A stretch of DNA of 64,000 bases from Sipunculus nudus. Lineage: Eukaryota > Annelida > Sipuncula > Golfingiida > Sipunculidae. The notes below the pieces were generated by a model. It was given only the letters and a program-made list of their open reading frames with translations, was not told where the DNA came from and ran no database searches. The stretch's first letter is position 1. Every line of letters starts with the position of its first letter. A program made the translations under genes and the position numbers. This document shows positions 39,132-53,497 of the stretch, piece by piece. The stretch is taken from contig CM049309.1 of NCBI GenBank assembly GCA_026874595.1, positions 70,848,926 through 70,912,925 of the forward strand, in the 5' to 3' direction.

Positions 39132-42100
39132 TTAAATCCAAGAGAAATTTAAAAAAAATGAATAATAGTCGTATCCCACTGCTCTAAAACGCTCACTTGT
39201 GCCACTCTGATTTTTATACCATGTGACCACCAGTGAAAAGTACTTTCCGTTGATACCAAACTTGATGGGTTGTTTAGCGTATTTAAAGATGTATAATACT
39301 TTAAAATTCACGCTAAATAAAAAAAAATGAATAATAGTCGTACCTGACTGCTCTAAAACGGTCTCTTGTGCCACTCTAAAATTCATACCATGTGACTACC
39401 AGTAAAAAGTTCTTTCCGTTTATACCAAACGTGCTGGGTTGTTTAGCGTATTTAAAGATTAATAACACTCTAAAATTCACGGTAAATTTAAAAAAAAATG
39501 AATAATAGTCGTATCTGACTGCTCTGAAACGCACACTTGTGCCACTCAAAAATTTATACCATGTGAATACCAGTGAAAAGTCCTTTCCGTTGATACCAAA
39601 CTTGATGGGTTGTTTAGCGTATTTAAAGATGTATAATACTTTAAAATTCACGCTATATAAAAAAATTTGAATAAAAGTCGTACTTGACTGCTCTAAAACG
39701 CTCACTTGTGCCACTCTAAAATTCATACCATAAGACTACCAGTGAAAAGTTCTTTCCGTTGATACCAAACGTGATGGGTTGTTTAGCGTAATTAAAATTT
39801 TATATCATTTTAAAATTCACGCTAAATTAAAATAAAAATGAATAATAGTCGTATTTGACTGCTCTAAAACACTCACTTGTGCCACTCTAAAATTCATACC
39901 ATGTGAATACCAGTAAAATGTCCTTTCCGTTGATACCAAACTTGATGGGTTGTTTAGCGTATTTAAAGATGTATAATACTTTAAAATTCACGCTAAATTA
40001 AAAAAAAAATTAATAACAGTCGTACTTGACTGCTCTAAAACGCTCACTTGTGCCACTCTAAAATTCATACCATGTGAATACCAGTAAAAAGTTCTTTCCG
40101 TTTATACCAAACTTGATGGGTTGTTTAGCGTATTTAAAAATTAATAACACTTTAAAATTCACGCTAAATTAAAAAAAAAAATGAATAATAGTCGTATCTG
40201 ACTGCTCTTAAACACATACTTGTGCCACTCTAAAATTCATACCTTGTGAATTCCAGTAAAAAGTCCTTTCCGTTGATACCAAACTTGATGGGTTGTTTAG
40301 CGTATTTAAAGATGTATAATACTTTAAAATTCACGCTAAATTAAAAAATTTGAATAAAGGTCGTACTTGACTGCTCTAAAACGCTCACTTGTGCCACTCT
40401 AATTTTTATACCATGTGACTACCAGTGAAAAGGTCTTTCCGTTGGTACCAAACTTGATGAGTTGTTAAGCGTATTTAAATATATATAACACTTTAAAATC
40501 CACAGGAAATTAAAAAAAAATGAATAATAGTCGTATCAGGCTGCTCTAAAACGCTCACTTGTGCCAATCTAATTTATATACCATGGGACTACCAGTGAAA
40601 AGTACTTTCCGTTGATACCAAACTTGATGGGTTGTTAAGGGTTTTTAAATATATATAACACTTTAAAATCAACGCAAAATTTAAAAAAATGAATAATAGT
40701 CGTATCTGACTGCTCTAAAACGCTCACTTGTGCCACTCTAATTTTTATACCATGTGACTACCAGTGAAAAGTACTTTCCGTTGGTACCAAACTTGATGAG
40801 TTGTTTAGCGTATTTAAATATATATAACACTTTAAAATCCACAGGAAATTAAAAAAAAATGAATAATAGTCGTATCAGGCTGCTCTAAAACGCTCACTTG
40901 TGCCACTCTAATTTATATACCATGGGACTACCAGTGAAAAGTACTTTCCGTTGGTACCAAACTTGATGAGTTGTTAAGCGTATTTAAATATGTATAACAC
41001 TTTAAAATCCACAGGAAATTAAAAAAAATGAATAATAGTCGTATCAGGCTGCTCTAAAACACTCTCTTGTGCCACTCTATTTTTTATACCATGGGACTAC
41101 CAGTGAAAAGTACTTTCCGTGGATACCAAACTTGATGGGTTGTTTAGCGTATTTTAAAATATATAACACTTAAAAATCCAAGAGAAATTAAAAAAATGAA
41201 TAATAGTCGTATCTGACTGCTCTAAAACGCTCACTTGTGCCACTCTAATTTTTATTCCATGTGACTACCAGTGAAAAGTACTTTCCGTTGGTACCAAACT
41301 TGATGAGTTGTTAAGCGTATTTAAATATATATAACACTTTAAAATCAACGCGAAATTGAAAAAAAATTGAATATTAGTCGTATCCGCCTGCTCTAAAACG
41401 CTCACTTGTGCCATTCTAATTTATATACCATGGGACTACCAGTGAAAAGTACTTTCCGTTGATACCAAACTTGATGGGTTGTTTAGCGTATTTTAAAATA
41501 TATAACACTTTTAAATCCAAGAGAAATTTAAAAAAAATGAATAATAGTCGTATCTGACTGCTCTAAAACGCTCACTTGTGCCACTCTAATTTTTATACCA
41601 TGTGACTACCAGTGAAAAGTACTTTCCGTTAATACCAAACTTGATGAGCTGTTAAGCGCATTTAAATATATATAACACTTTAAAATCAACGCGAAATTGA
41701 AAAAAAATTGAATAATTGTCGTATCTTACTGCTCTAAAACGCTCACTTGTGCCACTCTAATTTTTATACCACGTGACTACCAGTGCAAAGTACTTTCCGT
41801 TGATACCAAACTTGATGGGTTGTTTAGCGTATTTAAAGATATATAACACTTTTAAATCCAAGAGAAATTTAAAAAAAATGAATAATAGTCGTATCTGACT
41901 GCTCTAAAACGCTCACTTGTGCCACTCTAATTTTTATACCATGTGACTACCAGTGAAAAGTACTTTCCGTTAATACCAAACTTGATGAGCTGTTAAGCGC
42001 ATTTAAATATATATAACACTTTAAAATCCACGGGAAATAAAAAAAAATGAATAACAGTCGTATCAGGCTGCTCTAAAACGCTCACTTGTGCCACTCTAAT

Positions 42101-45100
42101 TTATATACCATGGGACTACCAGTGCAAAGTACTTTCCGTTGATACCAAACTTGATGGGTTGTTTAGCGTATTTAAAGATATATAACACTTTTAAATCCAA
42201 GAGAAATTTAAAAAAAATGAATAATAGTCGTATCCCACTGCTCTAAAACGCTCACTTGTGCCACTCTGATTTTTATACCATGAGACCACCAGTGAAAAGT
42301 ACTTTCCGTTGATACCAAACTTGATGGGTTGTTTAGCGTATTTAAAGATGTATAATACTTTAAAATTCACGCTAAATAAAAAAAAATGAATAATAGTCGT
42401 ACCTGACTGCTCTAAAACGGTCTCTTGTGCCACTCTAAAATTCATACCATGTGACTACCAGTAAAAAGTTCTTTCCGTTTATACCAAACGTGCTGTGTTT
42501 AGCGTATTTAAAGATTAATAACACTTTAAAATTCACGGTAAATTTAAAAAAAAATGAATAATAGTCGTATCTGACTGCTCTAAAACGCACACTTGTGCCA
42601 CTCTAAAATTTATACCATGTGAATACCAGTGAAAAGTCCTTTCCGTTGATACCAAACTTGATGGGTTGTTTAGCGTATTTAAAGATGTATAATACTTTAA
42701 AATTCACGCTAAATAAAAAAATTTGAATAAAAGTCGTACTTGACTGCTCTAAAATGCTCACTTGTGCCACTCTAAAATTCATACCATAAGACTACCAGTG
42801 AAAAGTTCTTTCCGTTGATACCAAACGTGATGGGTTGTTTAGCGTAATTAAAATTTTATATCACTTTAAAATTCACGCTAAATTAAAATAAAAATGAATA
42901 ATAGTCGTATTTGACTGCTCTAAAACACTCACTTGTGCCACTCTAAAATTCATACCATGTGAATACCAGTAAAATGTCCTTTCCGTTGATACCAAACTTG
43001 ATGGGTTGTTTAGCGTATTTAAAGATGTATAATACTTTAAAATTCACGCTAAATTAAAAAAAAAATTAATAACAGTCGTACTTGACTGCTCTAAAACGCT
43101 CACTTGTGCCACTCTAAAATTCATACCATGTGAATACCAGTAAAAAGTTCTTTCCGTTTATACCAAACTTGATGGGTTGTTTAGCGTATTTAAAAATTAA
43201 TAACACTTTAAAATTCACTCTAAATTAAAAAAAAAAATGAATAATAGTCGTATCTGACTGCTCTTAAACGCATACTTGTGCCACTCTAAAATTCATACCT
43301 TGTGAATTCCAGTAAAAAGTCCTTTCCGTTGATACCAAACTTGATGGGTTGTTTAGCGTATTTAAAGATGTATAATACTTTAAAATTCACGCTAAATTAA
43401 AAAATTTGAATAAAGGTCGTACTTGACTGCTCTAAAACGCTCACTTGTACCACTCTAATTTTTATACCATGTGACTACCAGTGAAAAGTACTTTCCGTTG
43501 GTACCAAACTTGATGAGTTGTTAAGCGTATTTAAATATATATAACACTTTAAAATCCACAGGAAATTAAAAAAAAAATGAATAATAGTCGTATCAGGCTG
43601 CTCTAAAACGCTCACTTGTGCCACTCTAATTTATATACCATGGGACTACCAGTGAAAAGTACTTTCCGTTGATACCAAACTTGATGGGTTGTTAAGGGTT
43701 TTTAAATATATATAACACTTTAAAATCAACGCAAAATTTAAAAAAATGAATAATAGTCGTATCTGACTGCTCTAAAACGCTCACTTGTGCCACTCTAATT
43801 TTTATACCATGTGACTACCAGTGAAAAGTACTTTCCGTTGGTACCAAACTTGATGAGTTGTTTAGCGTATTTAAATATATATAACACTTTAAAATCCACA
43901 GGAAATTAAAAAAAAATGAATAATAGTCGTATCAGGCTGCTCTAAAACGCTCACTTGTGCCTCTCTAATTTATATACCATGGGACTACCAGTGAAAAGTA
44001 CTTTCCGTTGGTACCAAACTTGATGAGTTGTTAAGCGTATTTAAATATGTATAACACTTTAAAATCCACAGGAAATTAAAAAAAATGAATAATAGTCGTA
44101 TCAGGCTGCTCTAAAACACTCTCTTGTGCCACTCTATTTTTTATACCATGGGACTACCAGTGAAAAGTACTTTCCGTGGATACCAAACTTGATGGGTTGT
44201 TTAGCGTATTTTAAAATATATAACACTTAAAAATCCAAGAGAAATTAAAAAAATGAATAATAGTCGTATCTGACTGCTCTAAAACGCTCACTTGTGCCAC
44301 TCTAATTTTTATTCCATGTGACTACCAGTGAAAAGTACTTTCCGTTGGTACCAAACTTGATGAGTTGTTAAGCGTATTTAAATATATATAACACTTTAAA
44401 ATCCACAGGAAATTGAAAAAAAATTGAATATTAGTCGTATCCGCCTGCTCTAAAACGCTCACTTGTGCCATTCTAATTTATATACCATGGGACTACCAGT
44501 GAAAAGTACTTTCCGTTGATACCAAACTTGATGGGTTGTTTAGCGTATTTTAAAATATATAACACTTTTAAATCCAAGAGAAATTTAAAAAAAATGAATA
44601 ATAGTCGTATCTGACTGCTCTAAAACGCTCACTTGTGCCACTCTAATTTTTATACCATGTGACTACCAGTGAAAAGTACTTTCCGTTAATACCAAACTTG
44701 ATGAGCTGTTAAGCGCATTTAAATATATATAACACTTTAAAATCAACGCGAAATTGAAAAAAAATTGAATAATTGTCGTATCTTACTGCTCTAAAACGCT
44801 CACTTGTGCCACTCTAATTTTTATACCACGTGACTACCAGTGAAAAGTACTTTCCGTTGGTACCAAACTTGATGAGTTGTTAAGCGTATTTAAATATATA
44901 TAACACTTTAAAATCCACGGGAAATAAAAAAAAATGAATAACAGTCGTATCAGGCTGCTCTAAAACGCTCACTTGTGCCACTCTAATTTATATACCATGG
45001 GACTACCAGTGCAAAGTACTTTCCGTTGATACCAAACTTGATGGGTTGTTTAGCGTATTTAAAGATATATAACACTTTTAAATCCAAGAGAAATTTTAAA

Positions 45101-48100
45101 AAAATGAATAATAGTCGTATCCCACTGCTCTAAAACGCTCACTTGTGCCACTCTGATTTTTATACCATGTGACCACCAGTGAAAAGTACTTTCCGTTGAT
45201 ACCAAACTTGATGGGTTGTTTAGCGTATTTAAAGATGTATAATACTTTAAAATTCACGCTAAATAAAAAAAAATGAATAATAGTCGTACCTGACTGCTCT
45301 AAAACGGTCTCTTGTGCCACTCTAAAATTCATACCATGTGACTACCAGTAAAAAGTTCTTTCCGTTTATACCAAACGTGCTGTGTTTAGCGTATTTAAAG
45401 ATTAATAACACTTTAAAATTCACGGTAAATTTAAAAAAAAATGAATAATAGTCGTATCTGACTGCTCTGAAACGCACACTTGTGCCACTCTAAAATTCAT
45501 ACCATGTGAATACCAGTGAAAAGTCCTTTCCGTTGATACCAAACTTGATGGGTTGTTTAGCGTATTTAAAGATGTATAATACTTTAAAATTCACGCTAAA
45601 TAAAAAAATTTGAATAAAAGTCGTACTTGACTGCTCTAAAACGCTCACTTGTGCCACTCTAAAATTCATACCATAAGACTACCAGTGAAAAGTTCTTTCC
45701 GTTGATACCAAACGTGATGGGTTGTTTAGCGTAATTAAAATTTTATATCACTTTAAAATTCACGCTAAATTAAAATAAAAATGAATAATAGTCGTATTTG
45801 ACTGCTCTAAAACACTCACTTGTGCCACTCTAAAATTCATACCATGTGAATACCAGTAAAATGTCCTTTCCGTTGATACCAAACTTGATGGGTTGTTTAG
45901 CGTATTTAAAGATGTATAATACTTTAAAATTCACGCTAAATTAAAAAAAAAAATTAATAACAGTCGTACTTGACTGCTCTAAAACGCTCACTTGTGCCAC
46001 TCTAAAATTCATACCATGTGAATACCAGTAAAAAGTTCTTTCCGTTTATACCAAACTTGATGGGTTGTTTAGCGTATTTAAAAATTAATAACACTTTAAA
46101 ATTCACGCTAAATTAAAAAAAAATGAATAATAGTCGTATCTGACTGCTCTTAAACGCATACTTGTGCCACTCTAAAATTCATACCTTGTGAATACCAGTA
46201 AAAAGTCCTTTCCGTTGATACCAAACTTGATGGGTTGTTTAGCGTATTTAAAGATGTATAATACTTTAAAATTCACGCTAAATTAAAAAATTTGAATAAA
46301 GGTCGTACTTGACTGCTCTAAAACGCTCACTTGTGCCACTCTAATTTTTATACCATGTGACTACCAGTGAAAAGTACTTTCCGTTGGTACCAAACTTGAT
46401 GAGTTGTTAAGCGTATTTAAATATATATAACACTTTAAAATCCACAGGAAATTAAAAAAAAATGAATAATAGTCGTATCAGGCTGCTCTAAAACGCTCAC
46501 TTGTGCCACTCTAATTTATATACCATGGGACTACCAGTGAAAAGTACTTTCCGTTGATACCAAACTTGATGGGTTGTTAAGGGTTTTTAAATATATATAA
46601 CACTTTAAAATCAACGCAAAATTTTAAAAAATGAATAATAGTCGTATCTGACTGCTCTAAAACGCTCACTTGTGCCACTCTAATTTTTATACCATGTGAC
46701 TACCAGTGAAAAGTACTTTCCGTTGGTACCAAACTTGATGAGTTGTTTAGCGTATTTAAATATATATAACACTTTAAAATCCACAGGAAATTAAAAAAAA
46801 ATGAATAATAGTCGTATCAGGCTGCTCTAAAACGCTTACTTGTGCCACTCTAATTTATATACCATGGGACTACCAGTGAAAAGTACTTTCCGTTGGTACC
46901 AAACTTGATGAGTTGTTAAGCGTATTTAAATATGTATAACACTTTAAAATCCACAGGAAATTAAAAAAAATGAATAATAGTCGTATCAGGCTGCTCTAAA
47001 ACACTCTCTTGTGCCACTCTATTTTTTATACCATGGGACTACCAGTGAAAAGTACTTTCCGTGGATACCAAACTTGATGGGTTGTTTAGCGTATTTTAAA
47101 ATATATAACACTTAAAAATCCAAGAGAAATTAAAAAAATGAATAATAGTCGTATCTGACTGCTCTAAAACGCTCACTTGTGCCACTCTAATTTTTATTCC
47201 ATGTGACTACCAGTGAAAAGTACTTTCCGTTGGTACCAAACTTGATGAGTTGTTAAGCGTATTTAAATATATATAACACTTTAAAATCAACGCGAAATTG
47301 AAAAAAAATTGAATATTAGTCGTATCCGCCTGCTCTAAAACGCTCACTTGTGCCATTCTAATTTATATACCATGGGACTACCAGTGAAAAGTACTTTCCG
47401 TTGATACCAAACTTGATGGGTTGTTTAGCGTATTTTAAAATATATAACACTTTTAAATCCAAGAGAAGTTTAAAAAAAATGAATAATAGTCGTATCTGAC
47501 TGCTCTAAAACGCTCACTTGTGCCACTCTAATTTTTATACCATGTGACTACCAGTGAAAAGTACTTTCCGTTAATACCAAACTTGATGAGCTGTTAAGCG
47601 CATTTAAATATATATAACACTTTAAAATCAACGCGAAATTGAAAAAAAATTGAATAATTGTCGTATCTTACTGCTCTAAAACGCTCACTTGTGCCACTCT
47701 AATTTTTATACCACGTGACTACCAGTGAAAAGTACTTTCCGTTGGTACCAAACTTGATGAGTTGTTAAGCGTATTTAAATATATATAACACTTTAAAATC
47801 CACGGGAAATTAAAAAAAATGAATAACAGTCGTATCAGGCTGCTCTAAAACGCTCACTTGTGCCACTCTAATTTATATACCATGGGACTACCAGTGCAAA
47901 GTACTTTCCGTTGATACCAAACTTGATGGGTTGTTTAGCGTATTTAAAGATATATAACACTTTTAAATCCAAGAGAAATTTTAAAAAAATGAATAATAGT
48001 CGTATCCCACTGCTCTAAAACGCTCACTTGTGCCACTCTGATTTTTATACCATGTGACCACCAGTGAAAAGTACTTTCCGTTGATACCAAACTTGATAGG

Positions 48101-49030
48101 TTGTTTAGCGTATTTAAAGATGTATAATACTTTAAAATTCATGCTAAATAAAAAAAATGAATAATAGTCGTACCTGACTGCTCTAAAACGGTCTCTTGTG
48201 CCACTCTAAAATTCATACCATGTGACTACCAGTAAAAAGTTCTTTCCGTTTATACCAAACGTGCTGGGTTGTTTAGCGTATTTAAAGATTAATAACACTT
48301 TAAAATTCACGGTAAATTTAAAAAAAAATGAATAATAGTCGTATCTGACTGCTCTGAAACGCACACTTGTGCCACTCTAAAATTCATACCATGTGAATAC
48401 CAGTGAAAAGTCCTTTCCGTTGATACCAAACTTGATGGGTTGTTTAGCGTATTTAAAGATGTATAATACTTTAAAATTCACGCTAAATAAAAAAATTTGA
48501 ATAAAAGTCGTACTTGACTGCTCTAAAACGCTCACTTGTGCCACTGAAAAATTCATACCATAAGACTACCAGTGAAAAGTTCTTTCCGTTGATACCAAAC
48601 GTGATGGGTTGTTTAGCGTAATTAAAATTTTATATCACTTTAAAATTCACGCTAAATTAAAATAAAAATGAATAATAGTCGTATTTGACTGCTCTAAAAC
48701 ACTCACTTGTGCCACTCTAAAATTCATACCATGTGAATACCAGTAAAATGTCCTTTCCGTTGATACCAAACTTGATGGGTTGTTTAGCGTATTTAAAGAT
48801 GTATAATACTTTAAAATTCACGCTAAATTAAAAAAAAAATTAATAACAGTCGTACTTGACTGCTCTAAAACGCTAACTTGTGCCACTCTAAAATTCATAC
48901 CATGTGAATACCAGTAAAAAGTTCTTTCCGTTTATACCAAACTTGATGGGTTGTTTAGCGTATTTAAAAATTAATAACACTTTAAAATTCACGCTAAAAA
49001 AAAAAAAATGAATAATAGTCGTATCTGACT
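39132..49030 (-). repeat. Right-arm higher-order repeat, ~2.9-3.06-kb units
   Basis: The variant 'gtatcccactgctctaaaac' occurs near 39172, 42231, 45119 and 48002, giving offsets of about 3,059, 2,888 and 2,883 bp. 'cttaaacgcatacttgtg'-like variants recur near 40206, 43265, 46150 and 49035 with the same spacing. Read on the minus strand, the variants appear in the same order as in the left-arm higher-order unit. Confidence 0.85.
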
Positions 49031-52000
49031 GCTCTTAAACGCATACTTGTGTCACTCTAAAATTCATACCTTGTGAATACCAGTGAAAAGTCCTTTCCGT
49101 TGATACCAAACTTGATGGGTTGTTTAGCGTATTTAAAGATGTATAATACTTTAAAATTCACGCTAAATTAAAAAATTTGAATAAAGGTCGTACTTGACTG
49201 CTCTAAAACGCTCACTTGTGCCACTCTAAAATTCATACCATGTGACTACCTGTTAAAAGTACTTTCCGTTGATACCAAATTTGATGGGTTGTTTAGCGTA
49301 ATTAAAATTTTATATCACTTTGAAATTCACGCTAAATTAAAATAAAATTAAATAAAAGTCGTATTTAATTGCTCTAAAACGCTCACTTGTGCCACTCTAA
49401 ATTTCATACCATGTGACTACCAGTAAAAAGTACTTTCCGTTCATACCATACTTAATGGGTTGTTTAGCGTAATTAAAATTTTATAACACTTTAAAATTCA
49501 CGCTAAATTATAATAAAATTGAATAAAAGTCGTATTTGACTTCTCTAAAACGCTCACTTGTGCCACTCTAAAATTCATACCATGCGACTACCTGTGAAAA
49601 GTTCTTTCCGTTGATACCAAACTTGATGGGTTGTTTAGCGTATTTAAAGATGTATAATACTTTAAAATTCACGCTAAATCAAAAAAATTGAATAAAAGTC
49701 GTACTTGACTGCTCTAAAACGGTCACTTGTGCCACTCTAAAATTCATACCATGTGACTACCAGTAAAAAGTTCTTTCCATTTATACCAAACTTGATGGGT
49801 TGTTTAGCGTATTTAAAGATTAATAACACTTTAAAATTCACGCTAAATTAAAAAAAAATGAATAATAGTAGTATCTGACTGCTCTAAAACGCTCACTTGT
49901 GCCACTCTAAAATTCATACCATGTGAATACCACTAAAAAGTCCTTTCCGTTGATACCAAACGTGATGGGTTGTTTAACGTAATTAAAATTTGATAACACT
50001 TTAAAATTCACGCTAAATTAAAAAAAATGAATAATAGTCGTACCTGACTGCTCTAAAACGGTCTCTTGTGCCACTCTAAAATTCATACCATGTGACTACC
50101 AGTAAAAAGTTCTTTCCGTTTATACCAAACGTGATGGGTTGTTTAGCGTATTTAAAGATTAATAACACTTTAAAATTCACGGTAAATTTTAAAAAAAATG
50201 AATAATAGTCGTATCTGACTGCTCTGAAACGCACACTTGTGCCACTCTAAAATTCATACCATGTGAATACCAGTGAAAAGTCCTTTCCGTTGATACCAAA
50301 CTTGATGGGTTGTTTAGCGTATTTAAAGATGTATAATACTTTAAAATTCACGCTAAATAAAAAAATTTGAATAAAAGTCGTACTTGACTGCTCTAAAACG
50401 CTTACTTGTGCAACTCTAAAATTCATACCATAAGACTACCAATGAAAAGTTCTTTCCGTTGATACCAAACTTGATGGGTTTTTTAACGTAATTAAAATTT
50501 TATATCACTTTAAAATTCACGCTAAATTAAAATAAAAATGAATAATAGTCGTATTTGACTGCTCTAAAACACTCACTTGTGCCACTCTAAAATTTATACC
50601 ATGTTAATACCAGTAAAAAGTCCTTTCCGTTGATACCAAACTTGATGGGTTGTTTAGCGTATTTAAAGATGTATAATACTTTAAAATTCACGCTAAATTA
50701 AAAAAAAAATTAATAACAGTCTTACTTGACTGCTCTAAAACGCTCACTTGTGCCACTCTAAAATTCATACCATGTGAATACCACTAAAAAGTCCTTTCCG
50801 TTGATACCAAACGTGATGGGTTGTTTAACGTAATTAAAATTTGATAACACTTTAAAATTCATACCATGTGAATACCAGTGAAAAGTCCTTTCCGTTGATA
50901 CCAAACTTGATGGGTTGTTTAGCGTATTTAAAAATTAATAACACTTTAAAATTCACGCTAAATTAAAATAAAATTGAATAAAAGTCGTATTTGACTTCTC
51001 TTAAACGCATACTTGTGTCACTCTAAAATTCATACCTTGTGAATACCAGTGAAAAGTCCTTTCCGTTGATACCAAACTTGATGGGTTGTTTAGCGTATTT
51101 AAAGATGTATAATACTTTAAAATTCACGCTAAATTAAAAAATTTGAATAAAGGTCGTACTTGACTGCTCTAAAACGCTCACTTGTGCCACTCTAAAATTC
51201 ATACCATGTGACTACCTGTTAAAAGTACTTTCCGTTGATACCAAATTTGATGGGTTGTTTAGCGTAATTAAAATTTTATATCACTTTGAAATTCACGCTA
51301 AATTAAAATAAAATTAAATAAAAGTCGTATTTAATTGCTCTAAAACGCTCACTTGTGCCACTCTAAATTTCATACCATGTGACTACCAGTAAAAAGTACT
51401 TTCCGTTCATACCATACTTAATGGGTTGTTTAGCGTAATTAAAATTTTATAACACTTTAAAATTCACGCTAAATTATAATAAAATTGAATAAAAGTCGTA
51501 TTTGACTTCTCTAAAACGCTCACTTGTGCCACTCTAAAATTCATACCATGCGACTACCTGTGAAAAGTTCTTTCCGTTGATACCAAACTTGATGGGTTGT
51601 TTAGCGTATTTAAAGATGTATAATACTTTAAAATTCACGCTAAATCAAAAAAATTGAATAAAAGTCGTACTTGACTGCTCTAAAACGGTCACTTGTGCCA
51701 CTCTAAAATTCATACCATGTGACTACCAGTAAAAAGTTCTTTCCATTTATACCAAACTTGATGGGTTGTTTAGCGTATTTAAAGATTAATAACACTTTAA
51801 AATTCACGCTAAATTAAAAAAAAATGAATAATAGTAGTATCTGACTGCTCTAAAACGCTCACTTGTGCCACTCTAAAATTCATACCATGTGAATACCACT
51901 AAAAAGTCCTTTCCGTTGATACCAAACGTGATGGGTTGTTTAACGTAATTAAAATTTGATAACACTTTAAAATTCACGCTAAATTAAAAAAAATGAATAA

Positions 52001-52810
52001 TAGTCGTACCTGACTGCTCTAAAACGGTCTCTTGTGCCACTCTAAAATTCATACCATGTGACTACCAGTAAAAAGTTCTTTCCGTTTATACCAAACGTGA
52101 TGGGTTGTTTAGCGTATTTAAAGATTAATAACACTTTAAAATTCACGGTAAATTTTAAAAAAAATGAATAATAGTCGTATCTGACTGCTCTGAAACGCAC
52201 ACTTGTGCCACTCTAAAATTCATACCATGTGAATACCAGTGAAAAGTCCTTTCCGTTGATACCAAACTTGATGGGTTGTTTAGCGTATTTAAAGATGTAT
52301 AATACTTTAAAATTCACGCTAAATAAAAAAATTTGAATAAAAGTCGTACTTGACTGCTCTAAAACGCTTACTTGTGCAACTCTAAAATTCATACCATAAG
52401 ACTACCAATGAAAAGTTCTTTCCGTTGATACCAAACTTGATGGGTTTTTTAACGTAATTAAAATTTTATATCACTTTAAAATTCACGCTAAATTAAAATA
52501 AAAATGAATAATAGTCGTATTTGACTGCTCTAAAACACTCACTTGTGCCACTCTAAAATTTATACCATGTTAATACCAGTAAAAAGTCCTTTCCGTTGAT
52601 ACCAAACTTGATGGGTTGTTTAGCGTATTTAAAGATGTATAATACTTTAAAATTCACGCTAAATTAAAAAAAAAATTAATAACAGTCTTACTTGACTGCT
52701 CTAAAACGCTCACTTGTGCCACTCTAAAATTCATACCATGTGAATACCACTAAAAAGTCCTTTCCGTTGAAACCAAACGTGATGGGTTGTTTAACGTAAT
52801 TAAAATTTGA
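49030..52810 (-). repeat. 1,966-bp duplication in the outer right arm
   Basis: 'gcatacttgt' at 49041 and 51007, 'catgcgacta' at 49581 and 51547, and the stretch around 50841 and 52807 all share the offset 1,966. This duplication is specific to the right arm. Confidence 0.85.
50840..50880 (-). repeat. Truncated satellite monomer
   Basis: The sequence passes from 'cactttaaaattca' straight into 'taccatgtgaatacc', skipping the part of the monomer that normally separates two copies of the motif TAAAATTCA (about 85-90 bp). The deletion endpoints coincide with that short direct repeat, as expected for slippage or microhomology-mediated loss. The sister copy near 52807 lacks the deletion. Confidence 0.8.
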
Positions 52811-53497
52811 TAACACTTTAAAATTCACGCTAAATTAAAAAAAAATGAATAATAGTCGTACCTGACTGCTCTAAAACGGTCTCTTGTGCCACTCTAAAAT
52901 TCATACCATGTGACTACCAGTAAAAAGTTCTTTCCGTTTATACCAAACGTGATGGGTTGTTTAGCGTATTTAAAGATTAATAACACTTTAAAATTCACGG
53001 TAAATTTAAAAAAAAATGAATAATAGTCGTATCTGACTGCTCTGAAACGCACACTTGTGCCACTCTAAAATTCATACCATGTGAATACCAGTGAAAAGTC
53101 CTTTCCGTTGATACCAAACTTGATGGGTTGTTTAGCGTATTTAAAAATTAATAACACTTTAAAATTCACGCTAAATTAAAATAAAATTGAATAAAAGTCG
53201 TATTTGACTTCTCTAAAACGCTCACTTGTGCCACTCTAAAATTCATACCATGTGAATACCAGTAAAAAGTCCTTTCCGTTGATACCAAACTTGATGGGTT
53301 GTTTAGCGTAATTAAAATTTTATAGCACTTTAAAATTCACGCTAAATTAAAATAAAATTGAATAAAAGTCGTATTTGACTTCTCTAAAACGCTCACTTGT
53401 GCCACTCTAAAATTCATATCATACCACCTGTGAAAAGTACTTTCCGTTGATACCAAACTTGATGGGTTGTTTAGCGTATTTAAAATTTTATAACATT

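Larger units (their letters stand above)
38795..53497 (-). repeat. ~168-bp satellite array, minus-oriented arm
   Basis: Same monomer as the left arm, inverted; about 87 copies over 14.7 kb. Type B and mixed monomers lie towards the junction, and type A alone ('ctaaaattcatacc', 'cacgctaaatt') from about 49.2 kb to the outer end. This mirrors the left arm, where type A is also outermost. Small ORFs such as those at 39132-39386, 42191-42445 and 45096-45332 are repeat frames, recurring because of the higher-order structure. Confidence 0.97.

Noticed and set aside
14003..53497. CRISPR-like regular repeats; the monomer even contains GTTTTAGAGC, as in a Cas9 repeat
   Set aside because: The whole 168-bp unit is conserved, with no unique spacers, the context is animal satellite DNA, and no cas genes are present. 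The word match is coincidence.
14003..53497. Protein-coding ORFs of 67-116 residues with motifs like 'VAQVSVLEQ' and 'FRAV'
   Set aside because: They are frames through the satellite monomer that recur with its period and break by frameshift in T runs. There is no selection pattern.
14003..53497. Centromeric satellite with a CENP-B box
   Set aside because: Monomer length is centromere-like, but the nearest sequence ('tttccgttgatacc') does not match the CENP-B box core. The TSD-bounded structure also argues for a mobile element; a centromeric role cannot be judged here.
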